From Flammula alnicola (lineage: Eukaryota; Basidiomycota; Agaricomycetes; Agaricales; Strophariaceae): a stretch of DNA of 64,000 nt. Under the pieces are notes generated by a model. It ran no database searches and was not told the origin of the DNA. It was given only the letters and a program-made list of their open reading frames with translations. Positions 48,395 through 60,591 of the stretch are shown here, piece by piece (within the stretch, counting starts at the first letter, position 1; the number at the start of each line of letters is the position of its first letter). The DNA lies in the NCBI GenBank assembly GCA_015499995.1, contig JADNRV010000016.1, forward strand, positions 1 through 64,000. Reading direction: 5' to 3'. Position numbers and translations under genes: made by a program.

Positions 48395-50255
48395 ATGTCT
48401 ACTGGAATTCCGTGTCAGAGCCAATCTTGTCCCAATGGCAACCTGCCGTCGCGCTTAGAATGTCCCACATGCGCCAAGTCAGTCCTCACGATCTGCTGCT
48501 ATACGGCCGCCCAATTCACACAACAACAAATTTTAGACTGGGAATTCGGGGATCGTTCTATTGCGGACAAGAGTGTTTCAAGGCAGGATGTGAGCCTTGC
48601 CTTGTCTGCTTATGTTTCTAACAGCATCTGATGCCCTACATAACGCACAGGGGTTAGTCTGAGAGCGACCAAGTATACGTAAATACGGGGCGACTAAGCC
48701 ATCATGCCAGAAAACGCACAAAATTATTCACGATCTCGCAAAAACAGGAGGAGCTAATTTACCTACAGGTACCGTCATTAATTTTTTCGTTGGAGGGCCG
48801 TTATGACACAAGTATATACGCAGATGGGACCTACAACCCCTTCCCTAACTACAGTTTTACGGGAACGATGCGGCCAGTATATCCGTTGTCGCCAATGCGA
48901 AAAGTCCCCGATCATATCCCTCGACCGGACTACGTCGCCACAGGCGGTAAGCGCGTGAATCCAATGCGCTAATTTGACGTGTTCACAATCTTCTCGCGTC
49001 ATAGGAAAGCCGCTGTCCGAGATCCAACAGGCCGGCCAACCACCTCGAATACTGAGCCCCGCCGAAATCGAAAAGATGCGCACTGTCTGCCGGGTACGTA
49101 TCTCCTGCCACCGCCCAATCGACAGAAATCTGACTTTTGGCTTAGCTCACAAGGGAAGTTTTAGATATCGCCGCGGCACAAGTCCGGCCAGGTATAACGA
49201 CAGACGAAATTGATGAGGTTGTGCATAATGCCACCATCGAGCGAAATGCTTACCCGTCGCCTCTGGGGTATCGGAATTTTCCCAAGTCCGTGTGCACGTA
49301 AGTTCACATTGTTATCCACCCTTCTGTTTCATGAGGACAGCTCATTTATTCCTCACCCTCTCCACGCAGATCAGTGAATGAAGTTATTTGTCATGGTATT
49401 CCTGACCAGCGGAAATTGAAAGAAGGAGATATCGTCAATATTGGTAGGCTCAATTCTTATACATGACCAGTACGAAACTCACTTCAGTTGTTCAGATGTA
49501 TCGGTTTATTACGACGGTACGTTGGTTCAGCTAATTTTTCGTCGGACTTGCTTAATCTTATATGCATAGGTTTCCACGGAGACCTCAACGAGACATACCC
49601 AGTAGGCGAGATAGACGAAGGCGCCAAAAAGCTTATTCGCACTACACGCGAGAGTCTGGACGAGGCCATCAAAATCTGCAAACCAGGAGCATTATTCCGT
49701 GATTTGGGTAAAGCTATGTCAGTCGTTTTATCCATTCCTCCGAGTCAGCTCTTTGAAGTTGAACCCATTTTATCAATAGTGAACCAATAGCACGAGCGAA
49801 CGGCTGTGCCGTCGTTCGTACATATACCGGACATGGTGTCAATGATCTCTTCCATGCCCCTTCACCCAATATACCCCATTATGCCAAAAACAAAGCAGTC
49901 GGAATTATGAAACCTGGAATGGTGAGTCTAAAACTTTCTCTCAAGTATATGCCGTGTCATGAATATCAATTCGTTGCTAGACTTTCACCATTGAGCCTGT
50001 GCGTTGCTTATTTCTTTCTTGGTTACATCTTGCTGACTGACCACACTGGCGATAGATGCTGAATCTCGGCACCAACTGGGGCGATGTGCATTGGCCCGAC
50101 AACTGGACGGCCACTACCACTGACGGCAAGAAAAGTGCACAGTTCGAAGATACTCTTCTGTAAGCATACTGGTCCCTTCTCCATTTGCAGCCGCCTAATA
50201 TCTTGACAGGATTACGGAGACCGGAGTTGAGATCCTTACCAAGAAGACGACTTAA
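48395..50255 (+). CDS. MAP1: methionine aminopeptidase type I with N-terminal zinc finger
   Basis: It starts [15 protein letters not shown] at 48395, with a MYND-like zinc region CxxxxC...LECPTCAK then [12 protein letters not shown] across an intron. The linker ([24 protein letters not shown]) leads to the pita-bread peptidase fold: [71 protein letters not shown] (two metal Asp), YTGHGV (His), TFTIEPMLNLG (Glu) and FEDTLLITETGVE (Glu), ending ILTKKTT (stop 50253-50255). It removes initiator methionine co-translationally at the ribosome, and the N-terminal finger mediates ribosome contact in yeast Map1 (family knowledge). All metal ligands are present and no frameshift was noticed. Confidence 0.95.
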
Positions 50256-50404
50256 AATTTGGTTAACATTCTATAAACATTCCATGTCCGTGGGTTATGA
50301 ACTAGAATTATGTCCACTGGTGCAATGTACGAAGATAGGAGAAGTGTATGCAAAAACAACACTGATGCTATACTTGGCCTCTCCCTTTGCGAGTGACCTA
50401 GTAC

Positions 50405-51335
50405 CTATTCCGATTTCGTATGCGAGATCCCTTCGTTCAAATCTTGTGTTGCTTCGTTGAAAGGTTCTTCGGGATCTAGCGATGCAATGCGAGTGAGAGC
50501 CACACCATCTGACAGAGAGGCTCGTCGTGCCCGGTGTGGAGAGAGAGGTGGTGAAGCGTCTTCTTCGTCTTTTGCTTCCGAACGCGCTACACTTTGATGA
50601 ATGGTGGTAATAGGTGCCATGCAGAGGCGCTGCAAGTCAGCGTAGGAACTTTGCCAGCTGCGCGACTTTTGCATGAGAACTTTAAGGCCTCCTTCATCAT
50701 TCGCCGATACCAATCCAACGACGTTATCGGTCACCAGTGTCTTCTTCATCTGAATCATCAGGTGTGTGGATTCTGTTGATGTCGTCGATGGGTCCATGCA
50801 CTAGTCCCGCGTTTTGAGCTACGACTCCAGCCGAAAGGTCGTTCCTCAATCCAGGTCATTGGGTGTGTAAGTCCAAGTTCTTGCGCATCCACAGCGCTCG
50901 TACTGCTTTTTCTCCTCCATAGACCGCTAGGGCCACTGGGTGGTGGGGCACTAGCTGAGGGAGCAAGGGTTGGCGGAAGAGAAGCACTGCGGCAAATTAA
51001 GAGTCGATGGGGTCGACTTTGAAGGAGGTTCGTGGGTCGCTGGCGGCTTTGCGCAGAGCTCCGAAATGCGACTGGCCAAAGATGTCGACCAAATACGACT
51101 CGTTGGCGTTGAACCAAGATGCCGGAGTTAGCCCACGGACGGTGCGAGATCCCTCTGAAGCATCAATCAAGGCGATGGTTATCCTGAATAGAACTGCAGA
51201 TCCTCCGGTACATAGCCGCATAATCTTGGTGACTTGGTTTTCTTGTTCCACGACTCTCGGGATCTGCCAATGGCATGCAAAGGTACCTGGTAAAAATATT
51301 GTATTAAGTTTTTGACCAAGATACTTGAAGAACAT
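50405..51335 (-). CDS. hypothetical protein with weak TBC-like segment
   Basis: The minus strand carries two open stretches. The 5' one includes HWQIPRVVEQENQVTKIM, GGSAVLFRITIALIDASEG and ASWFNANESYLVDIFG. The 3' one includes KKTLVTDNVVGLVSANDEG, PHRARRASLSDGVAL and SLDPEEPFNEATQDLNEG, ending at 50405. The GGSxVLFRIxxALI piece resembles the C-terminal part of TBC Rab-GAP domains, but the catalytic IxxDxxR and YxQ fingers are not visible, so it may be a fragment. Between them (50760-51000) the frame SASAPPPSGPSGLWRRKS is open but joins uncertainly. Its 5' portion is what repeat R3 duplicates. Confidence 0.4.
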
Positions 51336-51480
51336 TGATATTACCGAGTATTAATTTAGAGTGGCGATTGCCAGACTCCATGGTCGCGTTACATAAATAA
51401 ACGAAACGCGTCTCGCCAAGTTGAACCATAACATCCACTATTCCAATAGCCGACAGAATACCAACCCTGCTTACACCAAC
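51210..51480. repeat. dispersed repeat R3 (complete unit)
   Basis: Uninterrupted version of R1+R2. It ends about 60 bases before the start of family copy 3, and overlaps the 5' part of the minus-strand hypothetical gene. Confidence 0.75.
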
Positions 51481-51537
51481 TACCAGTAGCTTGGTGTACT
51501 TTAAACGTTGCAAAGAACTAAAGTACTCTACCGAAAA

Positions 51538-53084
51538 ATGTCATCTACTGCCCCATTCAGTAAGTCTGCCCAACAACTTCGATAATTTTGCTCCTCACAA
51601 GTTATGCACTATCACGAATAGGGTTAAAACGACCTGCTGGCTTAGAGGGTATTGACATATCCAAGCAGGTAAGACTGACCTCCCACTCCTTTCGAGTCAA
51701 GGACACTAACTGCTTTGCTAAATCCTGATGTAGAATCCTGCCCAGCTCCTTCAAACATCTTTGAATCTTGAAAATAATCATGAGATCTTCGCGGAAATTA
51801 GAGTGAGTAAACGACTTTGCATGAGATAAAACCAGTTGGTAACGATGACTCCTTGGCATGCAGAATAAATTGAAGCTCAAAAGCCAGAAGCATCTTGATA
51901 TCAGAGAAACGCCGGCTTGTCAACAGGAGGCGGTTGGCAAGATAAAGAATGAAGTACGTATATTCAGATTCTGGGATTTACATCATAGCACTACATCTAC
52001 CAACTTACTTACGGAACTTATTCTTAGCTCAAAGAAGAGTACCCCGATCTCTTTGATGCAGAAGACAGTGAACAACGCATGTATCTCGCAATTCATACGA
52101 TCTACAAGTATCATTATCAAAAAAGGACAAACTTGAACAATCACTCTGTTAAGGGGACGCAGAAAAATTATAGGCCGAGTAAAAAGCCCAAGGTAAATTA
52201 CCTCTACCATTTACTTACCCTCGTGCCATCTTTGACCACCCTTTTACAATCGATTGTAGGCGCTTAAAAGGGAAAATGGACAGACAGTTAGTTTTTTCTC
52301 TATAATGATTCTAGCTGAACTAACTATAAAAATTGTGACATAAAGGGCGCTCAAGAAGGCAGTTCCACGAGCTCCAGAGCGAAAGATCATGTAGCAGACA
52401 GGAAAGTCATCAAAGAAAATGATGCAGTGCAGTATGTGATCACTTTCACCTTTAATCGCCATTTATGTTCATGAATTGATTAGTAGCAAACATAATGTTA
52501 AACGCAGACGGAGCGGATCTACTGCTGCGGATAGCAGTATGGGTCCGTTGACACCAAACACATCTCTCAATTCTTCGACGTCGCGGGGCACATTGACTTC
52601 GAATGCACCGAGTGTTGTGTCTTCTGGACCGACCCCGGCCCAAGGCATTTCAACTAATTTTGGAGCCTCAATGTCTCATATTTCAGCTACGCAATCGTCT
52701 TCCCAGTCAACCCCTTTGAGTTCTTTTGGCTCGCATTCATCTGCGTTGTCTTTCAACACGCGAAACGACTATTCACAGCCTTCAAATTCATCTGGATCTG
52801 CCAATTTTTGTGGTCCTAGCACGTCAGCAGGCACTGGACAGCCCGAAAACGGAAGACACCCTGTACAGCACTTCCTCGAGATGTGCGTGCCCCCGATGGG
52901 TCATTTCTTCCCCCAATTCGTCGAGTTTGGGTGTTCAACCGAGGAATATCTGCTGGGAGTGTCGACCTGGCCGCCAGAGCAGATATATGAATTCCTTAAA
53001 AAGATTTTCCCTGCCCACGGAAAGATGCGAGAGATGGACATTCTCATTCTTCAGAACCACTTCAAAGCCTACTTTGGCGCGTAA
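51538..53084 (+). CDS. copy 3 of the undescribed FLxxCxPPM Ser/Thr-rich family
   Basis: A likely first exon MSSTAPF at 51538 is followed by exon pieces homologous to copy 2: KLKSQKHLDIRETP (about 51865-51905) and, after an intron, LKEEYPDLFDAEDSEQRMYL and AIHTIYKYHYQKR (52028-52125). A basic NVKRRRSGS leads into a long Ser/Thr-rich linker (about 52500-52850). The C-terminal domain reads FLEMCVPPMGHFFPQFVEF, GCSTEEYLLGVSTW, PPEQIYEFLKKIF, REMDILILQNHFKAYFGA (stop 53082-53084). The joins between 52200 and 52480 are unclear, so a small exon may be missing or the gene may be split. Codon character of the last exon is good. Family unknown. Confidence 0.65.
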
Positions 53085-53403
53085 AGTCACATACTAGTAG
53101 CGCTTGGACCTCTTGTCATTTTTGTTATGTACATACAGACCATCACTGTTTCAGCATCCAACTTCCCTGCCTTTCTTGTACATCTAATTTTTGTCCATGT
53201 GATTACTGTAGATTTACACCAAGTAACATAGTGCAGTACAGTGTGTACTATATTAGCGCTCATCTAGAATCTAAATCAGGGAATATACTCCCACCCTGTA
53301 GGTCCAAGCCAGTCTCAAGCCACCCGCCATCATCCCGACCGCTTTCGGATTCTACCTCCTTGATCACCTCGTACTTACTCGTTATTGAGTCCCTAACGAT
53401 AAA
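53085..53403. other. intergenic, promoter of the DUF4604 gene
   Basis: No feature recognised. Confidence 0.45.
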
Positions 53404-54096
53404 ATGGCTCCAAAGGAACCCACCCGTGCCCAACTCTCGTCCAAACTCGCCTATCAGCAACATATACCTAGCTTCCTGCAGAAGCTCCAGAATCGTATGC
53501 ACGGTGTCCCAGACGAAGAAGAAGACGAAGACGACGAGTTTGAATACGTTGGTGGCGGGCGCGCGCCCATACCCAAGCGCCCTGCTATTCCTGAGCGACC
53601 CAAGGAGGACCCAGGGAGTGCTGATGAAGACTTCGCAGACGAGAAGCCGCAGGTCGTCGTTTTGAAAGAAGGGAAACATCTCACGGAAAGAGAGGCAGAG
53701 AATATCCGACGGGCGGGTGAGCAAATTTCTTTGACTTTTCTTACCCAGATTATGACTGAATGCTAAAAGAATATTTCGTTCCGTACATTTGCCATCACAG
53801 AGAAAGGACTCCCTCCGCTACCAGAACCCAAGTCAGGGGAGAATGCCTCTGATGCTAAGGACGATAAACCCAAGGAATCAACCTCGTCGAGCTCAAAGTC
53901 AGCATCCCAGGGTCTCTCATTTTCTTCCTCGTCCAAGCCAAGCACTTTCGGGTCGAACAAGCGAAAAGCTGTAGGACAACTTGATGACCTCAAGCTCAAG
54001 ATCGACGAAAAATCCAAAGACAAGAGCTCCAAACACTCCTCGAAGAAGGCCAAGAAGACGAGCAAAACACTGCTGTCTTTTGGCGACGATACATGA
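53404..54096 (+). CDS. DUF4604 domain protein, 202 aa
   Basis: Exons 53404-53716 and 53801-54096 (84-base intron) give 609 bases. It starts MAPKEPTRAQLSSKLAYQQH; the conserved block is SFLQKLQNRMHG, then an acidic EEEDEDDEFEY, IPKRPAIPERPKEDPGS and DEKPQVVVLKEGKHLTEREA. The second exon is Ser/Lys-rich with TFGSNKRKAVGQL and ends KKTSKTLLSFGDDT, the family's C-terminal LSF(G)D(D) motif. DUF4604 (KIAA1143-like) proteins are small, disordered, probably nuclear, function unknown. Length is normal. Confidence 0.88.
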
Positions 54097-55001
54097 TGGT
54101 TCATGGAAATGAATTACTCTTAATAAACCTCGTAAGTGTCCGCCTTTCCTCAGTTGGCTCAAGGTTGACCATTTCAAGAGCTCTCGGGAGATGTCGCAAT
54201 TGTCCTGCTCTCGGGAATCATAGACCAGATTCGAGGCACCATCGATCATCATTCGACTCCCTCGTCCTACTTATAATAATCTCGTAGGACACCGGGATCT
54301 CCATTGCATACTCATTTGCACCAGACGGCTGGTCGACGCATTGCTCCAGGTAAGAGAAAAATACTAGAGTAGGGATGTATTATTTAATGCTATAAACCGT
54401 CAAATATAAACCAATCGCTCCATCCTATGCGATAAATACTACTATGTGCAGATGAGATAAAAAAATATGTACTAGAGCACGGCGAGAACAGGACAGGAGA
54501 AAACAAAGCACAAAGCATGTGAACAGAACAATTTGAGAGAACGGTCGGCGTAGCGCTGACCATGGAAGGCAATTTTGCACCACAAGTTGCCACCGCCCAC
54601 ACTTCCACCATCCGCTCGGTCATCGCCTTTTCCCATCTCCTCCCGCACCCGGACCATTTATAAACGCAGGATTGAAGTGCCCCGCCATACCTCCTCCCCC
54701 ACGCCCGCCGCCGCCAGATTGCATCATGCCTGTCATGCGTGAAAATTTGAATTTGTTTCATGGAGTAACGACACAGCACAGGTGTGGACGACAAGGACGA
54801 GTCACGATCAAACGTTGCAACGACGAATGAGCGACAGAGCGAGAGAGTGTGAGAGTACGCAACGAACGGGGAACGGAACGAGCGACAGGAAAAAAAAAAC
54901 AGAAGGAACAAACGTAAGCACAACATGTCGGAACACAAGAGCAGAGTTAAAGAAAAGTGGCTAGTGGGGAAGGGGGAAGGGAAGGGAAGAGGGAAGAGGA
55001 A
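54097..55001. other. convergent 3' flanks
   Basis: 3' UTR region of the DUF4604 gene and the convergent RRM gene. A minus open frame at 54390-54938 appears non-coding. An A-rich tract lies at 54890-54900. Confidence 0.45.
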
Positions 55002-56335
55002 CTAGAAACTCGTACCCATACCGCCGCCCATCATGCCCCCACGTCCGCCCATCATGCCACCTCGAGGTCCCTGTGGGATCATCCCCCCACGTCCACCCTG
55101 GAAGCCACCTCTGCCTCCACCCATATAATTTCCGCCGCCACCACCACCCATACCCATACCCATGCCCATGTTGCCCATGCCCATGCCCATGCCCATATTG
55201 CCCATACCCATGTTGCCCATTGCCATTCCCATGTTTCCAGCACCCATCATGCCAGCGGTACCCATCATACCCCCGCCACGACCGACATTGCCCATTCCTC
55301 CCTGATGGCCTCCACCACGGAAAGCGCCTCCTCCGCGAGCTGCAGGCGCTGAAGCACCCGTCGATGGAGGACGTACGTCACGCGCTGGAGGTTCTGAAAA
55401 AGAGTTGGGCTCTGAGTCATTTTGGAAATAACGAGGATTCGGAAGAAGTTTGTTACCTTTGGGAAGTGTGCGGAATGGATTGCCTTGGGATGAGTTGGTG
55501 AGCGTGGCAGTCGCACGGCGATTTTGGAAGTCACTGGATTGAAAAAATTGAGCGACCGTCAGGTAATCCTAAGGACAACCGAGAACTCACTTGTTATCGA
55601 ACCAAGCTTTGAGGTTCGCAGCTCCTTGTGGATCATGACACTCAAGGAATGCAATCCTAACAAAATGGACGTTAGAAGACTCGAGTCACAAGAGGCAACT
55701 CGTCCGCAAAAACGCAAGCCTACCCTTTACTCTTGCCGTTCACTTTGTGTTCAGAAAAGGTGATATCATTGTGGTCGACGTTGAGACCACAATTCAAAGC
55801 CACTTGGCGCAGATCTTCGTCAGTCGTCCACTACGCGAACATAGACAGAAGTACAAAGACATGTTTTAGAATAATATGCACATGGAAGTAGACGACAAGA
55901 GAACGGACCCATTGTAAATCCCCGATATACAACGCATCGTAGCCAGCCATCGCCTGCACACTGGTCATTTGAGCTGCTGGCATAAAGCTGCCATTCTGTT
56001 GCTGCATCAGCCCATTACCGCTATTGGGTCGTGAATTAGGGTGAGGATTAGGCGCGTGGTCATCGTCGCGTTGACGTTTATCTCCGGTCATAGGCTCAAC
56101 ACCAGAGGTGTATGACTGCACTCGTTCTTCCGTCGTCATCTCGTCTTCTTCCTACATGGATGTTGTCCCAGAGTGAATTGAAGGATGCGACAAAAGGCAC
56201 AGGCAATACAAACGAAGTGTTGTTAGCTAAATACATGCGCGTACGAACAACAGTTAAGATGCTGCCTACCTCTCCCCTCCCGCCAGCACGGCGATCTCCC
56301 CCATCGTAAGAATCGAGCTGATGTTGCGTCGTCAT
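55002..56335 (-). CDS. RRM protein with Met/Gly-rich tail (CPSF6/7-like)
   Basis: Exon 1 starts [18 protein letters not shown] at 56335 and, across a long intron, joins [17 protein letters not shown]. After a disordered [14 protein letters not shown] segment comes one [12 protein letters not shown] (RNP2) across an intron to [47 protein letters not shown] (RNP1) and AWFDNN, then [20 protein letters not shown]. The C terminus is Gly/Met/Arg-rich: tandem [10 protein letters not shown] units (about 55140-55260) and RGG-type [12 protein letters not shown], ending GGGMGTSF. The order RRM then low-complexity tail is like mammalian cleavage factor Im subunits CPSF6/7, but the tail lacks RS repeats. 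Likely nuclear RNA binding; exact orthology uncertain. Confidence 0.82.
55140..55260. repeat. CCCATG/CCCATA hexamer repeats coding Met-Gly
   Basis: In-frame simple repeats of CCCATG, CCCATA and CCCATATTG on the plus strand encode the (G/N)MGM tail of the RRM protein on the minus strand. Confidence 0.8.
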
Positions 56336-57166
56336 ATTGTGGGCCGTAGAATTGACTTCGCTGCCGGCGCTGGAAGTAAAGTACAACGCGTTGCGATGTG
56401 CAAAACAAAACTCAAAAGACGTGCACGTGGGTTTATGAAAATTTGCTCTGTAAAAGTAAGGACAACAAGACATAGTTGAGTATCGACGACATTTGAAAAG
56501 AACAAAGATTGAAGACAAGAAGGAATAATACGACAAAGTCGCTCTCGCGATGTACAGGGTGAAAGGAAACACATAACAAGTTGGATTGGTGCTCTACAGA
56601 AAAAAAGGCTTCAGCAAAGAATACAGGAAGAAGATCTTACATGACAGTCGTGATATGGATTACAGGCAATTTCTAGGCTTGCTACAGGTTTCTTTATGGT
56701 CAAAGGAAATGGATACAGTGAGGAAGACAGGACAATATGACAAGCAAGACGGATGGTGGCGGTCGAAAACAAGGTTTGCCAAATACAACTTTCCCGGAAC
56801 TTTTATAGGGTTCCGTTATTTGCCCTTGTTTGATCCAGTGGCGCATCCTTATACTTAGTCAAACGTGGTCACCCTTGGTTCACTCAGGGCATGGCATGGA
56901 TTTGTACGCTACAATAATGAAGGCGTAAGGCAGTCTTTGAAAGGTCCTGCGTGGCGATATGCGCTATATATATTTAGGCAATGTGGGCGAATTATTCTCT
57001 GTACACATGTGTGTGCCTGAGTCGCGGCGGACGTGTTAAGTTGAGGTATGTAGCAATGATTTCGGGCTCCAAAAAATATCATGTCATAAAAAGGTCGTTG
57101 TACGGTATAGTGGTATGATAGTCAAAATGTGAGTTCAATCTAAAAAGCGAAACCAACAAATTTGGT
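56336..57166. other. intergenic between the RRM gene start and the MFS gene end
   Basis: Promoter and 5' UTR of the RRM gene near 56340-56580; no other feature supported. Confidence 0.4.
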
Positions 57167-59180
57167 TCATCGACCGTCGACATGCCTAGGCAGCAGCGAG
57201 GCAATGGCCAGAGAAATGCCAACAATGGCCAGAAGGACGTAGTATACAAAATACCCTCCCATGTATCCCTTCGCGATTGAGACCGAGAAGAGAGAGTTGG
57301 CGGCAGCCGGCCCGATAGCCCGCATCATGCTCACAGACATCTGCGCCAACGTAAAACGAGGTGAGTAATTGGGAACCTGCCGCGCGATTATGAGACCACA
57401 AACCTGGCTTAGACCATTGGTTGCTCCAAGAGATGCACGATTCGGTGATGCGTTGGCGATGAAGATGAAGATGGCTCCTATGGAATCATAGTTCGTTAGG
57501 TATCAAGCCTTCTAGAAGGCGCTTGAAATGCTAACCATAAGATAGACTTATAACGATGGATGTCACGATTTGGAATCCAACGGCCGTCCAAACAGCAAGG
57601 CTATAACCTTGGTGTCGAGCCAGGTAGTTAATAACAGGGAAAGACGCGAAGACAGGAATGGTGGAGGCGATTCCCCACACGAAGACCTTCTTCGATCCCC
57701 AGTAGTCGTTGATTTTTGCGAAGAAAAATACTTGGAACAGGCCATTCAAGATTCCAAAGACGGATAGCAGGTTCCCAATCATGGAAGGAGGCAACCCAAG
57801 ACCCCCAAGATGAATGGGGGTTGAAAGGAAAAGGGGTTGAATCGCGCGAAATGAAATATCGACGAGCGATAGTGAAGCATAGTTCCCTGCCGCGATAAGC
57901 ACTCGTGGTGTCAGGAGTGAACGAAGTGGAAGCGGTTGTTCCGATTCAGGTAGCTCATCAGTGCTCTGAGCATTTTTTGTCCGCGATAGAGTGACGATAG
58001 CGTCCTCTGATTCATCAGCTTCCTGCAGGCCGAAATCCGTTTTCTCTTTCTTGAAGCCTAGAAATTCGGAGATCGGGATAGGAGCAGGGACGGTTTCTTT
58101 TAGAAATATGTATGTGACGACCCACGCAAGGGCGGAAAAGGTGGCGGGCACCGCACAAGGCAGGAAGTAAGGATATTTTTTGAGGAATTCGTTATGGCCA
58201 AAGAGATTTGGGAATCTATCGGCTGGTCGCGAAAGAGAACCCCCAATAATGGGTCCGAGCTAGAAAGCGAACAAGTTGGATAACAGCTCGTCATTTGGAG
58301 CGAGAAAGAGGCTTACTGTCCCGCCAGTAGACCATGCTATCGGCATGTAGGCATAAGCCTAAAAAAAGATGGCGATGTCGTCGGTGGCGAACATGGGAAT
58401 CGCATTGAGGACTCACTTTAGATATATTCGTCGAATCAGTCAACTCTACCATCATGCTATCCGACACGGAATAAGTAAATCATTCCGCGGATTAATTACG
58501 TGTGTCAACATACCTTTTAATAACCCCAATGTTGCCGTCTGAAGAGAGAACAAGTCGTCAGTACGGTAAAGGAAATAGCGACCCAAGACTCGACGTACTC
58601 AGCGCGCCGTTCAAACTTCGGCTGCAGAGATATAAGATGAGAATGGAAGCTCGCTTAATTCGAGATATTGGCATACCTCAGCACAAGGCCCCAAAAGGTC
58701 TTGGAGAGGCCGAAACAGTACATGGAGGCTGATAGCCCAGCAAGCCCAGTCAGGATGACGGGCTTTCGGCCGACGCGGTCAGAAATCCGACTCCAGTGTA
58801 AGACGGTAAAAGCCTGAGTCAGAAAAAATAGTGATTGCTAACAGAGTGGTAATGAGTCAGTATAGGCGGATTAGGCATGACGCGGAGTTTTATGCACCAT
58901 GAGACCGACATAGTACCCTACTCGACTCTCGTCCCCCTGCGTAATGCCCAGATCGCGAATGAGCTGCATGAATTTTTTTTGTCAGAAGTTTCTTTGATTC
59001 TGGCACGTACGATGAGAGGATACATACCTGCGGCGCGAAGGGGTAGATGACCTGCGAGGTCAAAGGCTCCGCGAGCTGAAGGAACAGAACGATAGAGAAT
59101 TGGAACCAAGGCAGAGGAGTTGGCTGCCTTTTTCCATTTTCTGACAACAAGGGCGTTTCTTCGTCGATCTGGGCGGTCAT
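57167..59180 (-). CDS. MFS transporter, DHA1-like, paralogue of 21278-23110
   Basis: About a dozen exons. It starts MTAQIDEETPLLSENGKRQ at 59180. Helix 1 is LQLAEPLTSQVIYPFAPQ (exon 1 ends 59028), then LIRDLGITQGDESRVGYYVG, SLFFLTQAFTVLHWSRISDR, VGRKPVILTGLAG (motif A), ALNGNIGVIKSM, a long cytosolic loop (LGFKKEKTDFGLQEADESED), RVLIAAGNYASLSLVDISFR, FQVFFFAKINDYWGSKKVF and SLGATNGLSQMSVSMMRAIG, ending LLPRHVDGR. It is expected to be a 12-helix proton-coupled exporter; substrate unknown. The extended loop between helices 6 and 7 is longer than in the paralogue. No break seen. Confidence 0.92.
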
Positions 59181-59839
59181 GAAGAAATGGGGGCGTTACA
59201 GAAAAGAAAGAAACGAAAAGAACGTTGATAAATAAATGCAAGAGGAGACGGGGTTACTTATAAGTTATGGTGTAAGAACGGACCGAAATTGCGCTTCAAT
59301 ATCAACCCCCGCCAGAAATTACATAAGCCAATCAGAACAACGTGATAGATCGCGAAAAGGAAGGCATTTCATTTCGGCAGAGATTCAGGTGGGTTTACTT
59401 TGCCGAGGAATAGCACTGCACAAGCACAAATTGGGGATCCTGGGTGCTTGAAGCAGTGAGGAAACATCGAGAAATTCTGGCTGTCATGGGATGTAGGCGG
59501 CGGGGATGATGGAAGTCGAATGACAACAGTAGAACAGATGTCACGGTGCGAGAAATCAACTGGAACCGGAGCAGGCCGACTCGGCAAAGCTTGCAAGTCC
59601 CAAGTCCACCTGTAAATTTCTTTCATTTCCCTCTCATCTCCCTCATGAAGGAGATCTCAACGACACCCAAGTGTCTCCCTATGAATTTGCCTCGAAAACG
59701 TTATGCATGGATGGAGTAACAAAACTCAACCGAAACCCGTGACAATCCTTGCATGTCGGCTACCATGGTCATTTGTTAGGCTCGTCCCCATCCGCCTTCG
59801 CCACACGTGAGACTAAGTGCACGTGGTCTGTGAGAGTAA
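59181..59839. other. upstream region of MFS gene 2
   Basis: Promoter and 5' UTR likely at 59181-59400. No further gene recognised. Confidence 0.4.
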
Positions 59840-59847
59840 ACTCGACA

Positions 59848-60591
59848 AGGACCCCTGATAATCCTGAGGGAACTCAGATACAAAATCAGCGATTTTGGGC
59901 GGAAAATGGGTGGACACAATTTTTGCGTTTGGGGCGGATTTTTTGGTGGACTTTGTACCCGACTCAAAATTTCGCCCAGTTTTAGGTGGACTATGTATCC
60001 GAGTTCAAAAAAATCTCCCAAAATTTCTAAAAATCCTAAAAAAAATTCCTCAGCCCTGTAAGCATACACGAAAGCTCTCTGCAGGCTTTAGCCATGGTAT
60101 GTATCATAAAAAGCTACTATATATCTCCATCATTACCCTCATTTCCCTTCTTTCCACTGGCAGGGCAACACAGCTAATGCATCGTGGAGAGATTCATGTA
60201 AAGCAAACAAATTCCCAATTCCACGCAGAAAGAATTTATTATAGCTACAGAAGTATGGCATTGTTGGGCACTGTATCAAAAAAGTCGTCAGAGGTCCCAG
60301 GTGGCCCAACTAACGGTTAAGCATTGTTCTGGTTGGTGTTGGTCCAATGTTGCACTGAGACCGATCAGGGCAGGCCACTGGCCCATCATGGGCCACGGTC
60401 GACAATAGGTGGACGGTATCCAGGTTGGGTTGACGTTCAAGGTTTATAGGTGGACTTTGGATCTATGTTTGAGGCTAGCAATGTTGACCATAGGTGGACG
60501 CTATCAGTAACAGTATCCGGGTTCCGCGGCCTCCGGCCGCGGTTTTGAGGTGGATCCGTATCTGAGTTTCCCCAGGATTATCAGGGGTCCT
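59848..60591. mobile_element. 744-bp non-autonomous DNA transposon with TIRs and 8-bp TSD
   Basis: Both ends read AGGACCCCTGATAATCCTG inward, with similarity extending through ACTCAGATAC. The element is flanked by the direct repeat ACTCGACA (59840-59847 and 60592-60599), a clean 8-bp target-site duplication. Inside, the motif GGTGGAC (or GGTGGAT), often followed within ten bases by TATCC or TACCC, recurs about seven times (near 59909, 59947, 59989, 60409, 60452, 60494, 60549). No transposase is encoded. An 8-bp TSD is usual for hAT and a few other superfamilies, but the termini are not the typical hAT CAG. Confidence 0.88.
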
